A stretch of DNA of 64,000 bases from Flavobacterium sp. (GCF_004211145.1 NZ_SEBS01000016.1:1-64000), one strand, 5' to 3'; positions 1 through 9,738 are shown, counted from the first letter of the stretch. Program-made: numbers and translations. The notes: generated by a model from the sequence alone, not told the origin.

Positions 1-345
1 GCTGAACACATCGCAGTAAAAGAAGCGCAGAAATTAAACATTCCGGTTTTCGCAATGGTAGATACCAACTCCGATCCACGTGAAGTTGACTATGTTATCC
101 CTGCAAATGATGACGCTTCCAAATCAATCGACAAAATCCTTTCTTTGGTATCGGCTGCCGTTATCGAAGGTTTGAGCAACAGAAATTCTGATGCCGCTTT
201 CGACGATGCTGCTGAAGGAGAAGAGTCAGAAGTAGCAGCTCCGGTTGCAGCGGCAGAAGCCCCAAAGGCCGAAGCAGCTCCAGCAGTTGAAGCTACAACT
301 GAAGAAGCTCCCGCAGTAGACGCTGAAGCTAAAACTGAAGAATAA
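1..345 (+). CDS. rpsB: 30S ribosomal protein S2, C-terminal part
   Basis: The reading frame is open from base 1, so the gene begins before the window. The visible part reads [20 protein letters not shown] followed by DTNSDP and [10 protein letters not shown], which is the conserved C-terminal third of ribosomal protein S2. S2 sits on the back of the 30S subunit and is needed for S1 and late assembly steps. After the S2 core the protein runs into an Ala/Glu-rich acidic tail of about 45 residues ending AKTEE, common in Bacteroidota S2. The gene is followed after 118 bases by tsf, the usual rpsB-tsf order. The spacer holds AAAGATTGAAAGATTT-like repeats facing each other and no obvious terminator, so co-transcription is likely. 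Confidence 0.97.
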   Translation, partial: AEHIAVKEAQKLNIPVFAMVDTNSDPREVDYVIPANDDASKSIDKILSLVSAAVIEGLSNRNSDAAFDDAAEGEESEVAAPVAAAEAPKAEAAPAVEATTEEAPAVDAEAKTEE

Positions 346-463
346 CAAACAATTCAAAGATTGAAAGATTTAACGATTAAAAGATTTGCGGTTAACATTC
401 AGTTGACTTCGGGTCTGAATCTTTAAATTTTTCAATCTTTTCATCTTTTAATAAAAAAACAAT

Positions 464-1288
464 ATGTCAACTATCACTGCTGCAGACGTAAACAAACTAC
501 GCACCGCTACCGGAGCTGGTATGATGGACTGCAAAAAAGCACTTGTTGAAGCCGATGGCGATTTCGACAAAGCAATTGAAATCCTTCGTAAAAAAGGACA
601 AAAAGTAGCCGCAAACCGTTCTGACCGTGAGTCAACTGAAGGTGCTGCTATCGCTGTTGTCAATGCCGACAAGACTGAAGGCGTTGTCATCACGTTGAAC
701 TGCGAAACTGACTTCGTAGGTAAGAACGAAGGTTTCGTTAAATTGGCTACAGATTTAGCTAACCTTGCGATCCAATTCGACTCTAAAGATGCATTCCTTG
801 CCGCTGATTTCAACGGACTTACAGTTTCAGAGAAATTGATCGAGCAAACAGGCGTAATCGGAGAAAAAATCGAGATCGGAACTTTTGAAAAACTTTCAGG
901 ACCTTTCGTAGGATCTTACATCCACGCAGGTAACAAGATCGCTACATTGGTTTCATTGTCTGCCAACGTTGCCGGAGCTGAAGAAGCTGCACGTAACGTA
1001 GCGATGCAAGCCGCTGCGATGAACCCGATTTCACTTGACGAGTCAGGCGTTGACGCCGACACTGTCGCGAAAGAAATCGAGATCGCAAAAGACCAATTGC
1101 GTCAGGAAGGCAAGCCGGAGGCTATGCTTGACAATATCGCAAAAGGAAAATTGCAACGTTTCTTCAAGGACAACACGCTTGTAAACCAGGATTACATCAA
1201 AGACTCTTCAATGAACGTCTTGTCGTATGTAAAATCGGTTGATGCAGGCCTTACCGTAACCGGTTTCAAAAGAGCCGCTTTAGGTTAA
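464..1288 (+). CDS. tsf: Elongation factor Ts
   Basis: EF-Ts (274 aa) is the guanine nucleotide exchange factor that releases GDP from EF-Tu in the cytoplasm. The N-terminal UBA-like segment LRTATGAGMMDCKKALVEA (residues about 11-29) and the following GDFDKAIEILRKKG are diagnostic. NCETDFV, at about residues 78-84, is the signature contacting EF-Tu. Length is typical of Bacteroidota EF-Ts. The ATG start follows an A-rich leader (AAAAAAACAAT) rather than a Shine-Dalgarno box, as usual in this phylum. The upstream neighbour is rpsB, and a strong hairpin terminator follows directly. Confidence 0.98.
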   Translation: MSTITAADVNKLRTATGAGMMDCKKALVEADGDFDKAIEILRKKGQKVAANRSDRESTEGAAIAVVNADKTEGVVITLNCETDFVGKNEGFVKLATDLANLAIQFDSKDAFLAADFNGLTVSEKLIEQTGVIGEKIEIGTFEKLSGPFVGSYIHAGNKIATLVSLSANVAGAEEAARNVAMQAAAMNPISLDESGVDADTVAKEIEIAKDQLRQEGKPEAMLDNIAKGKLQRFFKDNTLVNQDYIKDSSMNVLSYVKSVDAGLTVTGFKRAALG

Positions 1289-1307
1289 TCATAATTCACG
1301 ATTGATA

Positions 1308-1340
1308 AGAACCCTGCTTGAAAGAGCGGGGTTTTTTGTT
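1308..1340 (+). terminator. Rho-independent terminator after tsf
   Basis: The stem AACCCTGCT / AGCGGGGTT with a short loop is followed by TTTTTTG. It starts about 20 bases after the tsf stop and ends the rpsB-tsf transcript. Confidence 0.85.
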
Positions 1341-1343
1341 TTT

Positions 1344-1493
1344 GGGCGCATCGGCGGCTTGGACGTATTTTCCAGGTTCGCGATTTTAAAAAAGCCGCCG
1401 TCGGGCTACCGCTCCAATCTTTTGCGCAGATTGAATTTCCCCAGGATCACGAATTTTTTGCCCAAAAGGATTTCCACTTGTATCCCTTGCGCA
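1344..1493 (+). repeat. Dispersed structured repeat, copy 1 (degenerate)
   Basis: The block begins GGGCGCATCGGCGGC, has an internal GCCGCCGTCGGGCTACCG, then ATCTTTTGCGC, then CCAAAAGGATTTCCACTTG and TATCCCTTGCGCA. The same ordered blocks recur at 26478-26610, 36268-36432, 53758-53826 and, weaker, 9596-9733. The GGCGGC/GCCGCC and CTTTTGC/GCAAAAG pairs are inverted, so the element folds. Together with the rest of the 1341-1684 gap it contains no convincing gene; the only open frame there is a read-through of the repeat. Confidence 0.7.
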
Positions 1494-1684
1494 CTTCATC
1501 ATCCAAATCAAAACACTACAAAATCCCAACGCGACGACTCGAACGACGATTGCCAAACCGCGTCAAAACTGACGATTCCGTAATTGATGGGTTTTTGTAA
1601 AGTAGCAAATTGTCCACATCAGCAAAATAAAAAGGTAATTTTAAGATAACCGTAAAATCTTATTTTATCCAAAACCTATTTATT

Positions 1685-3814
1685 ATGCACAAGATTACAT
1701 TTAAAGGCCTCGCCACGGCCGCCATCTTTGCGTTGCTTCCAACAGCGGACGCCATTTCACAAACCGTAACGCCCTGGCTTACCAAAGGCGACCAAACCGC
1801 ACTTCTCGCACAACAGGGAAATGTTTCTTTCGGCGCAAATTCGGGAACCAATCCGTCCACGGTAACCGTTACGCCCGGAACTACGTATCAAACCATCGAC
1901 GGTTACGGCTGGTGTCTCACTCAGGGTTCCGCCGAAGTCATCTTCAACATGGCCGCGACCCAACAAAACAATTTGCTCCAGGAACTTTTCAACCCAAGCA
2001 CGGGTTTGAGTTCGTCGGTCGTGCGCATTTCCATCGCGGCTTCCGATCTGTCGAATTCGTCCTACAGCTACAACGAAACCTCGGGCGACACGAACATGAA
2101 CAACTTCAGCCTCAACGGTCCCGACGCAACTTATCTGATCCCGATTCTAAAGAAAATCCTGCTCATCAATCCGAACATCAAAGTGCTCGCGACACCATGG
2201 TCGGCGCCTCGCTGGATGAAGACCAACAATTCCTGGGTCGGCGGAAGTCTACAAACCCAATATTACGCGGCCTACGCACGCTATTTCGTAAAGTATTTCC
2301 AGGCGATGCAAGCCCAAGGCATCAACATCTGGGCAGTTACGCCCCAAAACGAACCTGAAAATCCGTACAACGAACCCAGCATGCTCATGACGTCGGCCCA
2401 ACAAAAGGATTGGATCAACAACCATCTCGGACCTCAGAAAGCCTCGGCAGGGTTCGGCGGCGTTAAAGTCATCGCGTTCGACCACAATTGTGACAATACC
2501 GCTTATCCGATCGACGTGCTCAACAACAGTTCCTATGTCGACGGCGCGGCCTTCCATCTTTATGCGGGAAATATTTCGGCAATGTCAACCGTTAAGAACG
2601 CGACGAACAAAAATGTGTATTTTACCGAGCAATACGTGGGCGGCCCAGGCAATTTCTCAGGAGATTTCGGCTGGCACATGCAAAACGTCATGGTCGGATC
2701 GTCGAACAACTGGTCAAAAGCCACACTCGAATGGAATCTCGCCTCGAATCCAAGTTACGGCCCGAGAACGCCGGGCGGCTGCACGACTTGTATGGGCGCG
2801 GTTACGGTAAACAACAGCACGAGTTTTACAAGAAATTCGCCGTATTACATCATTGGGCAATTCTCGAAATTCGTAAAAACAAATGCGCAACGCATCGGCT
2901 GTTCGAGCTCGAACGGATCGATCCACGCAACTGCCTTCAAAAACACCGACAACTCGATCGTCACGGTCATCTACAACGCCGGCGCGCAGAACACGATCAA
3001 AGTCGTCTCGGGAAGCAATGCGTTCAATTATACTGTTCCCGCGAGTTCGGCAGTGACGTTCAAATGGATTCCGACTGCCGCTCCATCGGGATTTCCGGGT
3101 TACTACAATTTAATCGCGCGACACAGCAACAAAGGCCTCGATGTCGCCGACAATTCGACCACGAGCGGTTCGCGTATCCAGCAATGGGATGTCACGAGCG
3201 GCGGCGGAGCCAATCAGCGTTGGAAATTCGAAGATGCTGGCAACGGGAATTATTACATCCGCGTCAAATCGACCCAGATGTATCTCTCTCCCGCCAGCAA
3301 CAGCGCGGCCGACGGTGTCAAAGTCGTGCAAAAGACATTCGCCTCGACGAACGATTTCAAATGGCAGGTCGTCAGTGTCGGCAGCGGCTTTTATCGCATC
3401 ACGAATGTACTCAGCGGCAAATCGCTCGACGTGCAGGACGTTTCGACCGCCAATGGCGCCGATATCCAGGTCTGGACGTATGGCGGCGGAAACAACCAGC
3501 AATGGTCGCTCGTTCAAGTCGAGAGCACCGCGCGTCCAACGTCGGAAACATTCCAAGAAATCGATTCGCCCGAAGAAACCGTCGGCAAACTCGCCTTCGT
3601 TTATCCGAATCCAACCTCGAGTGTCGCGACGCTTTACGTGAACGAACCTTCATCGTACGCGATCTTCAACCTCACGGGCGCGATGGTGCAGAAAGGAAAA
3701 GTTATTGCGGGCGACAACGAACTCGATGTAAGCGCGCTTTCGGCAGGAAGTTACCTGATCAGGCTTGAAACGTCAGGAGGCAAATCCCAAACACTGAAAT
3801 TATCGCGGTTATAA
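1685..3814 (+). CDS. Secreted GH30-type glycoside hydrolase with ricin-B lectin domain and T9SS sorting domain
   Basis: This is a 709-residue exported retaining glycosidase. A signal peptide covers residues 1-25. The GH30 (beta/alpha)8 domain spans about 30-465 and includes WSAPRWMKTN, VTPQNEPENP (acid/base Glu223) and YFTEQY (nucleophile Glu315). A ricin-type beta-trefoil lectin (CBM13-like) spans about 473-610, with repeated GLDV/SLDV and QQW motifs. A type A T9SS domain begins near YPNP (640-643) and ends in QTLKLSRL. GH30 members cleave beta-1,6-glucan, glucosylceramide or beta-1,6-galactan; the exact substrate cannot be told from sequence. It is a monocistronic gene with no SusC/SusD partner nearby, ended by a terminator. 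The start is the first ATG of the frame before a good signal peptide. Confidence 0.9.
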   Translation: MHKITFKGLATAAIFALLPTADAISQTVTPWLTKGDQTALLAQQGNVSFGANSGTNPSTVTVTPGTTYQTIDGYGWCLTQGSAEVIFNMAATQQNNLLQELFNPSTGLSSSVVRISIAASDLSNSSYSYNETSGDTNMNNFSLNGPDATYLIPILKKILLINPNIKVLATPWSAPRWMKTNNSWVGGSLQTQYYAAYARYFVKYFQAMQAQGINIWAVTPQNEPENPYNEPSMLMTSAQQKDWINNHLGPQKASAGFGGVKVIAFDHNCDNTAYPIDVLNNSSYVDGAAFHLYAGNISAMSTVKNATNKNVYFTEQYVGGPGNFSGDFGWHMQNVMVGSSNNWSKATLEWNLASNPSYGPRTPGGCTTCMGAVTVNNSTSFTRNSPYYIIGQFSKFVKTNAQRIGCSSSNGSIHATAFKNTDNSIVTVIYNAGAQNTIKVVSGSNAFNYTVPASSAVTFKWIPTAAPSGFPGYYNLIARHSNKGLDVADNSTTSGSRIQQWDVTSGGGANQRWKFEDAGNGNYYIRVKSTQMYLSPASNSAADGVKVVQKTFASTNDFKWQVVSVGSGFYRITNVLSGKSLDVQDVSTANGADIQVWTYGGGNNQQWSLVQVESTARPTSETFQEIDSPEETVGKLAFVYPNPTSSVATLYVNEPSSYAIFNLTGAMVQKGKVIAGDNELDVSALSAGSYLIRLETSGGKSQTLKLSRL

Positions 3815-3826
3815 ACTCAAGACGAT

Positions 3827-3858
3827 CAAAAAGGCTCCATTTTCGGGGTCTTTTTTTT
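3827..3858 (+). terminator. Terminator after the GH30 gene
   Basis: An imperfect stem AAAAAGGCTCC / GGGGTCTTTTT with loop ATTTTC is followed by a run of eight T. Just beyond, 3867-3899 holds a separate dyad (ACTTTGTA / TACAAAGT) in front of the next gene, of unknown use. Confidence 0.7.
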
Positions 3859-3941
3859 GCGTTTATACTTTGTAAGGCAGTATAAGAGTTATACAAAGTA
3901 TTGCTACATTTACGGAACAGGCATTTCGCAAACATCGAATT

Positions 3942-6900
3942 TTGAAAAAGTATCACTTCCTCTTGTTGCTGCTCGCCGCGTCGGCAATCGCCCAACCCAA
4001 GAAATACCAAAGCCTTCTTTGGGAAATTTCCGGCAACGGGCTTGCGAAAAAATCGTATCTGTACGGTTCGATGCACGTGAGCGAAAAGGTTTCCTATCAT
4101 TTGTCGGACGCTTTTTTCAAGCATTTGCTCGCGTCCGATTACGTGGCGAACGAGAGCGACCCGTCAACCTGGATCGGATTGTACGATGTGATGGGAACGC
4201 CCGCGTACCAAAATTACATGTACGCGTCAAACGGTTTCTATTCGCAGTTCTACCAACAGCCAATTACGCGTGAAGACTTGTATCCGCTGTTCGTGAGCAA
4301 CAACAACATCATGAATAATTTGTTGTTCCGAACCAACGAAAACCAAAAGGATTACCAGGAAGACACGTATCTCGACATGTTCATTTACCAAACGGGCAAG
4401 AAATACAAGAAGCAGGTTGTCGGGCTCGAAAACGCCAAGACGTCGATGCTTTCGATCATGGGCGCTGAAATGGGCAACCTCACGCCGCGCGAGGAAAACA
4501 TGCAAGCCATCATGAAACTGCTCAAGGACAAGTCGTTCAATCAGGCGCTTCTCGATTATTATCGCGACAAGAATCTCGACATGCTCGATTCGCTCTACAC
4601 GCTGGCCACGCCCGACGGATACTTCAAGGCTTTGATTCTGGACCGAAACCAGGTGATGGCCAAAAGCATCGATTCGATCGCCAAAAAAGGCAGCCTGTTC
4701 GCGGCAGTCGGAGCGGCTCACCTGCCCGGAAAAAACGGTGTAATCGAAATCCTGCGCAAGAAAGGCTACACGGTTACGCCCGTTGTCGACGCCTACACGC
4801 AGCAAGGCCGAAATATAAAGAAGCAAATCGACGAATATTTCATCAAACCCGAATTTGAAACACGCGCTACCGCCGACGGCATGATCCGTTTGCCGATGCA
4901 CGCCCAACCTATTTTCAGTTCCGACAACATCGATACGCCCGATCTCGCGAACGGCGGCATCGTAAACCTCAAACGCATTCCGTTGCGCGATTACCTGCGG
5001 AAGGACGAGATGGCTTTCAGTGCGAATACGCTCGACAGTCTATTCTACGAAAACATTCCCGGCGACATCCTCGAAAAGAAATATTTCACCGACGACAATT
5101 ACACCGGCTACGATATAAAAAGCCGCACCAAGACCGGAAACACACAACATTACAAGTATTTCATCACGCCTTTGGAAGTGATCTGCGTGAGCATGTCGGG
5201 CAACGGAAACTACGTGAGGCAATATGAAAATGAGATTTTCAACAATATAAAACTCAAGAAAAACACGACGGGTTGGGAAACCGTCACGCCCGCGAAAGGC
5301 GGATTCTCAGTGAACGTACCGTCTTATTTCACGCTGTACGGCAACCGCGATTCGAGCAATCCTGAGAACATCGAACTCAATGCGTGGGACGAAATAGAGA
5401 AAGCCTGGTATTTTTTGACCGAAAAAACGTTGTCCGACAATTCGCAACTCGAAGAAACAGCGTTCGAACTCAAGCGCATGCAGGACGAATTCTACACGCA
5501 ATTCGACGCAACGACTTCGGTAAAGGAAATCGCGCGTTCGCCAAACAGCTACGAATCCCAATCGAAGATCGGAAACCGCGAAATCCGATTGAAAACCGTA
5601 ATCTCGGGCCAAAAATATTACATGCTCGGAACCGTGAAAGCGTCGGCCCAAAGCACCGAGAAGTTCTTCAGATCGTTCGCGATACAACCGTTCAAGTACG
5701 AAAGCCAAACGCGAAAGTTTACTGACAGCCTCGGCCGCTTCAGCATTGAAATCCCTGAAAAACAAAACGAGAAGCTGTTTTGGAAGATCAACAGCCCAAA
5801 GTCGTTCGTGAATCCGTACGACACCGAGATGGAGAACAAGTTCGAAAGGTTCGAGAAGCAGTTTTCGTTCACCTCGGCATCGGGAAAAAACGTAACGCTG
5901 AGCGCCTGGGAAAGCCATCGCTACGATTATGCAAAGAACCGCGACTCGCTCATGGTCAACCTCAAGAAGAAAATCTATGAGGATTTCGACCAGTTCGACG
6001 CGGATGAAAATAGCGCGACGGTCGACATCGACAATGTAACCGTCGCAGCGTATATCGCCGATCCGCGACAATCGAGCGGACAGATTCCTGATTCGTCCTG
6101 GGACGCGGTTTTCGAAGCCAATTCGAACTCAAAAAAGAAAGCCGACCTCGTAAATCTGACATCCGAAAAGGAAAACTACGACGACGCTCGAAAGCTTTAC
6201 ACGCTCGACGTCATGGCCCAAAAGCAGAATTCCCAACAAGCCGTAAAATACAAGGTTTTCATGCAGGACGGCAATATCTGGTGGCTGCGCGCGCTCGTCG
6301 AGAAAGATTACCGGAATAACGACGTGTTCATCGAGAAAATCGCCGATTCGTTCACGCCTCAAGACGGGAAACACAATTTTTCGATTTTCGACAAGAAGAC
6401 GAAATTGTTCTTCGAAGACGCGCGAAGCGAAAACGACACGATCCGTTTCTCTGCTTTGCAATCGGCGTATATGGTCGATTTCGAGAAAGAGGATTTACCG
6501 CAGCTTAAGACGTTTTTGACGACATTCAATTTCCGCGCCGACGAAACCCAGGCGATCACGACGCTTCTCGAAAAAATCGGACGAATCAATGATCCCGAGG
6601 TGATTCCGTTCCTCGAAAGTTGTTATAAGAAGGACGATGTGAATACCGCGATGCAACTCTCGGTGATCAGAGGTCTGGCGAAACAAAAATCGAAGGCCGC
6701 TTACAAGAAGATCATCGAATTGCTCGAATACGATTTGCCGTTATCGAACAATAGGTACGAGATTTCAAGTTTGTTCCAAGTATTCAACGCCGATCCTGAA
6801 AACAGCAAGGCGCTTTTCCCCGAAATTTTCCAATTTTACGGCGTCAAGGAATATCAGGAACCGATCGTGTCGTTCGCATCGGAACTATTCAAGCAAAAAC

Positions 6901-7670
6901 AAGTCAATCCGAGTAAGGGAAAAAGTTATAGAAAACTGTTGCTTACGGACGCGAAACTCGAATACAAGCGCGTCGCCGCGTGGAAATCCAAATCGAGCGA
7001 CGGCAAGGACGACGAGTATTTCACTTCTTCTCCGGCCGAGGAACTCAAATCCTACTGCATTCTTCTATATCCGTTCAAGAAGGAAAAAGCGGTTGCGCAA
7101 TGGTTCGAAAAAGTCGAGAAACTCGAAATCGCCGAGATCAATCTCGAACTCGTACGACTCGATCTCACAAACGGAAACATGCCGAATCCAGCCATAGTCT
7201 CAAAATTATTCGCCGATCCGAAAACAAAATTCACGACATATCGCCTGCTGCTCGACAACAAAAAAGATGTCCCGAAATGGACGGACGAAGAAATCGCGCT
7301 CGCCGCCGTGAACACTGCAGGAACAGGCAACAATTTGTCAGGCGACATACAACTTGTCAAAAGAACCGAGGTCACGAAAGACGGAGAATCGATCTCCATA
7401 TTCTTCTACAACGCGAAACCAAAGGAAAAAATACAGCCGTTCGCAGCGTCTGAAAACTCGCTTGTTGCGGTCGCATTCATAAACGCGAAAGGAAACATAA
7501 ACCCGAAAGCGTGGAAAATCGTCGGGGTCAGCCCAATCGCCGACCTGACGAACCTCGATGCCGAATGTGAAACCATCATCGACCGACTTCAGAACGGTTC
7601 GCATTCGCGCGCGTCCTTCGGCAAGCAAAAAGACAACGGATTCCCAAGTTATCTCGAAGAAGAATTCTAA
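3942..7670 (+). CDS. Very long TraB/GumN-family exported protein
   Basis: The 1242-residue protein has a TTG start directly before KKYHFLLLLLAASAIAQ, a clear signal peptide; no better start lies upstream in frame. Residues 20-300 form a TraB/GumN domain. The GSMH motif lies at 42-45, a conserved acidic stretch NESDP at 70-74, and the second signature GAAHLPGKNG around 257-266. TraB-like proteins are proposed metal-dependent proteases (Tiki-like). Residues beyond 300 are a long extension without a domain I recognise. It includes repeated beta-rich segments with GxFSVNVPSYF- and GRFSIEIPEK-like starts, then a HEAT-like helical stretch at about 820-970. Ordinary TraB/GumN proteins are near 290 residues, so this is roughly four times larger. 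The stop overlaps the next start (TAATG), so it is co-transcribed with tag. Confidence 0.8.
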   Translation: MKKYHFLLLLLAASAIAQPKKYQSLLWEISGNGLAKKSYLYGSMHVSEKVSYHLSDAFFKHLLASDYVANESDPSTWIGLYDVMGTPAYQNYMYASNGFYSQFYQQPITREDLYPLFVSNNNIMNNLLFRTNENQKDYQEDTYLDMFIYQTGKKYKKQVVGLENAKTSMLSIMGAEMGNLTPREENMQAIMKLLKDKSFNQALLDYYRDKNLDMLDSLYTLATPDGYFKALILDRNQVMAKSIDSIAKKGSLFAAVGAAHLPGKNGVIEILRKKGYTVTPVVDAYTQQGRNIKKQIDEYFIKPEFETRATADGMIRLPMHAQPIFSSDNIDTPDLANGGIVNLKRIPLRDYLRKDEMAFSANTLDSLFYENIPGDILEKKYFTDDNYTGYDIKSRTKTGNTQHYKYFITPLEVICVSMSGNGNYVRQYENEIFNNIKLKKNTTGWETVTPAKGGFSVNVPSYFTLYGNRDSSNPENIELNAWDEIEKAWYFLTEKTLSDNSQLEETAFELKRMQDEFYTQFDATTSVKEIARSPNSYESQSKIGNREIRLKTVISGQKYYMLGTVKASAQSTEKFFRSFAIQPFKYESQTRKFTDSLGRFSIEIPEKQNEKLFWKINSPKSFVNPYDTEMENKFERFEKQFSFTSASGKNVTLSAWESHRYDYAKNRDSLMVNLKKKIYEDFDQFDADENSATVDIDNVTVAAYIADPRQSSGQIPDSSWDAVFEANSNSKKKADLVNLTSEKENYDDARKLYTLDVMAQKQNSQQAVKYKVFMQDGNIWWLRALVEKDYRNNDVFIEKIADSFTPQDGKHNFSIFDKKTKLFFEDARSENDTIRFSALQSAYMVDFEKEDLPQLKTFLTTFNFRADETQAITTLLEKIGRINDPEVIPFLESCYKKDDVNTAMQLSVIRGLAKQKSKAAYKKIIELLEYDLPLSNNRYEISSLFQVFNADPENSKALFPEIFQFYGVKEYQEPIVSFASELFKQKQVNPSKGKSYRKLLLTDAKLEYKRVAAWKSKSSDGKDDEYFTSSPAEELKSYCILLYPFKKEKAVAQWFEKVEKLEIAEINLELVRLDLTNGNMPNPAIVSKLFADPKTKFTTYRLLLDNKKDVPKWTDEEIALAAVNTAGTGNNLSGDIQLVKRTEVTKDGESISIFFYNAKPKEKIQPFAASENSLVAVAFINAKGNINPKAWKIVGVSPIADLTNLDAECETIIDRLQNGSHSRASFGKQKDNGFPSYLEEEF

Positions 7671-8233
7671 TGGAAAAGACACGTTGCGGCTGGAGCGGTG
7701 CTGACCCTATTTACATAAAATACCACGACGAGGAATGGGGCGATCCGGTTTTCGACGACGCAAAACTGTTCGAATTCCTCCTACTCGAAACGTTCCAGGC
7801 GGGATTGAGTTGGCTTATGATCTTGAAGAAACGCGAGAATTTCGCAAAAGCATTCGACAATTTCAACTACGAAAAAGTCGCCAGATACGACGACGAAAGA
7901 ATCGCTGATTTAATGTCAGACACTGGAATCGTGCGCAACGGCGCCAAAATAAAAGCGGCCGTGACGAACGCCCGGGCTTTCATGGAAGTCCAAAAAGAAT
8001 TCGGAAGTTTCTCGAATTACATTTGGGGATTCGTCGATCACAAGCCAATCGTAAATACAATGCAATCGCATAAGGACGCGCCCGCCACGACGCCACTGTC
8101 TGACGAAATCAGCGCCGACCTGAAGAAACGCGGGTTCAAATTCGTGGGTTCGACAGTCGTGTACGCGCACATGCAAGCCACGGGAATGGTCGATGACCAC
8201 GTCGATGATTGCTGGAAGAAAACCAAATCCTGA
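7670..8233 (+). CDS. tag: DNA-3-methyladenine glycosylase I
   Basis: This 187-residue cytoplasmic enzyme excises 3-methyladenine from alkylated DNA in base-excision repair. The N-terminal CGWSGADPIYIKYHDEEWG carries the conserved Cys and His of the structural zinc site. LLLETFQAGLSWLMILKKRE forms the helix-hairpin-helix core, and GSTVVYAHMQATGMVDDH is the C-terminal signature with the remaining His ligands. Length matches the family (about 185-190). ATG overlaps the upstream stop and its own TGA overlaps the next ATG, so it is the middle gene of a three-gene operon. Confidence 0.96.
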   Translation: MEKTRCGWSGADPIYIKYHDEEWGDPVFDDAKLFEFLLLETFQAGLSWLMILKKRENFAKAFDNFNYEKVARYDDERIADLMSDTGIVRNGAKIKAAVTNARAFMEVQKEFGSFSNYIWGFVDHKPIVNTMQSHKDAPATTPLSDEISADLKKRGFKFVGSTVVYAHMQATGMVDDHVDDCWKKTKS

Positions 8234-8907
8234 TGTTCAAGACAAAAAAAGACACGCTTTACGTAATCCTCGCGGGGATTTTCATCACAAACGCTATCGT
8301 GGCCGAACTCATCGGGGGCAAACTGATTTATGTTGGCGACACCGTGATGAGTATCGGGATCTTGCCTTGGCCTATCGTTTTTATCACGACCGATTTGATA
8401 AACGAATATTTCGGGCAAAAAGGCGTCAGGCGGCTTTCGTACATTACCGCAGCGCTGATCGTGTACTGTTTTGTCGTGTTGTATTGTGCGTTGCAGATTC
8501 CGTCGGCCGATTTGAAAGGAAATGTGACCGACGCGCAGTTTTCGGCCGTGTTCGGACAAAGCCTTTGGATCATCGTGGGCAGCATCATCGCTTTTCTGGT
8601 CTCACAGCTAATCGACGTTACGATCTTTCACTTCGTCAAGAAACGCACGGGAAAACGCCTTATTTGGCTGCGCACGACGGGATCGACGGTGATTTCGCAA
8701 CTGTTCGACAGCTTTATCGTGTTGGGAATCGCTTTTTACATGACGGGAAAGATCGATTTCGACACCTATATCAAATCGGGATTCACAGGTTATACCGTAA
8801 AACTGGTGATCGCTGTCTTGTTGACGCCTTTGATTTACCTGGCGCATTGGGCGATCGATAAATTCGTACACGAGGAATCCGATGGCACGACTGACGTTTC
8901 CGATTAG
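8233..8907 (+). CDS. Queuosine precursor transporter (YhhQ/VUT family)
   Basis: The 224-residue integral membrane protein has about six hydrophobic segments. ITNAIVAELIGGKLI near the N-terminus and FITTDLINEYFGQKGVRR (about residues 50-67) are the signature of the DUF165/YhhQ family. That family imports preQ0/preQ1, precursors of the tRNA base queuosine. A TTG lies upstream in frame at 8209, but the ATG at 8233 overlaps the tag stop (TGATG) and gives the usual N-terminus MFKTKKDTLYV. It ends three bases from the convergent lipoprotein gene, with no terminator between them. Confidence 0.93.
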   Translation: MFKTKKDTLYVILAGIFITNAIVAELIGGKLIYVGDTVMSIGILPWPIVFITTDLINEYFGQKGVRRLSYITAALIVYCFVVLYCALQIPSADLKGNVTDAQFSAVFGQSLWIIVGSIIAFLVSQLIDVTIFHFVKKRTGKRLIWLRTTGSTVISQLFDSFIVLGIAFYMTGKIDFDTYIKSGFTGYTVKLVIAVLLTPLIYLAHWAIDKFVHEESDGTTDVSD

Positions 8908-8909
8908 CG

Positions 8910-9536
8910 TTATTTATTGATTTCCACGCGGATTTCCTTCGTTGCGAAGTCGCCTGCGATCGTATCCATATATTCGATCTTGAAATTAAATTGGCTTTTG
9001 TTTATTTTCGAGATCCTGTCCTTGTAACTTTCTTCGCCGTACAGGTCATTGCTGGCCAACGGGACCCATTTTTTGGTTTTCAGGTCGAATGAAAGAATCG
9101 TGATCTCGACATGGGTTCCGATCCACCAATTGGTTTGAAAGATTATTTCCTTAAAGCCGTCCTCGTCCAGATCCTCGATCGACTCGACTGTTCCCCAAAG
9201 CGTATCGTCAACTTTGAAATCCGGCAGACTGTTTGAAAACCTGACCGTGTTGAAGCAGTCGTTGTCGACGCAACCTGCGAAATCCATTTGGTCGGGAAAA
9301 TCTGGATTCTTTGTTCCGAAGTATTTTGGCGTGAATATGAAAGCCGTGTCCTGAACCGCATCAAAATCGATGTCTCCGATTGGAAATGCTTTCCAATTTG
9401 CTTTTATGATAACGGGTTTTCCCGAAGTTTCTTTAACCGATTTCGACTCTGAATGTTTTTGATCGCACGCGATTGCCGATACGAACATTGCTGAAAGAAC
9501 GATTTGGAATAAAGTCGTGAATGTAGGCCGTTGCAT
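8910..9536 (-). CDS. Hypothetical lipoprotein
   Basis: The 208-residue protein starts with a lipoprotein signal ending SAIAC (lipidated Cys at about residue 24), then a polar linker. The mature part contains IGDIDFDAVQDTAF and ESIEDLDEDGFKEIIFQT. The second segment resembles an FG-GAP/VCBS-type Asp-rich loop (DLDEDG), so calcium binding is possible. I do not recognise a named family and assign no function. A similar Asp-rich loop occurs in the lipoprotein-like protein at 60765-61565. It is convergent with the transporter gene and has its own upstream region. Confidence 0.75.
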   Translation of the reverse strand: MQRPTFTTLFQIVLSAMFVSAIACDQKHSESKSVKETSGKPVIIKANWKAFPIGDIDFDAVQDTAFIFTPKYFGTKNPDFPDQMDFAGCVDNDCFNTVRFSNSLPDFKVDDTLWGTVESIEDLDEDGFKEIIFQTNWWIGTHVEITILSFDLKTKKWVPLASNDLYGEESYKDRISKINKSQFNFKIEYMDTIAGDFATKEIRVEINK

Positions 9537-9595
9537 TTCGTGTCAATTTACGCGAAAGTACACTTTTTCCCGAAGCGCGATTCAGCGATCGTGGT

Positions 9596-9733
9596 CTAGC
9601 CCAGATGGAAGTGGTTAGCCCACAGGATTGAAGCCCAGGTTTTTAGGAATTGGCGCGGCGACCAACGGAAGCCCGACGCGAATTTCATAAAAACCGGGCT
9701 TTAGGCCGAGGACTAATAGCGGACAGCTGGATC
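9596..9733 (-). repeat. Dispersed structured repeat, copy 2 (diverged, inverted)
   Basis: On the + strand it starts CTAGCCCAGATGGAAGTGG and ends AATAGCGGACAGCTGGA, matching the ends of the family read on the reverse strand (compare GCTATCCGCT and CTGCTATCC in the 53758 copy). The centre is different, with AAGCCCAGGTTTTT facing AAAAACCGGGCTT, so this copy forms its own hairpin. It lies just downstream of the ald stop codon and may act as its terminator region. Confidence 0.5.
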
Positions 9734-9738
9734 AGCTT

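Noticed and set aside
1302..1583. 93-codon open frame after tsf
   Set aside because: It starts inside the tsf terminator and reads through the dispersed repeat; no domain, odd composition.
2731..3768. 345-codon alternative frame within the GH30 gene
   Set aside because: Arg/Gln-rich shadow frame; the main frame contains catalytic motifs, lectin and sorting domains.
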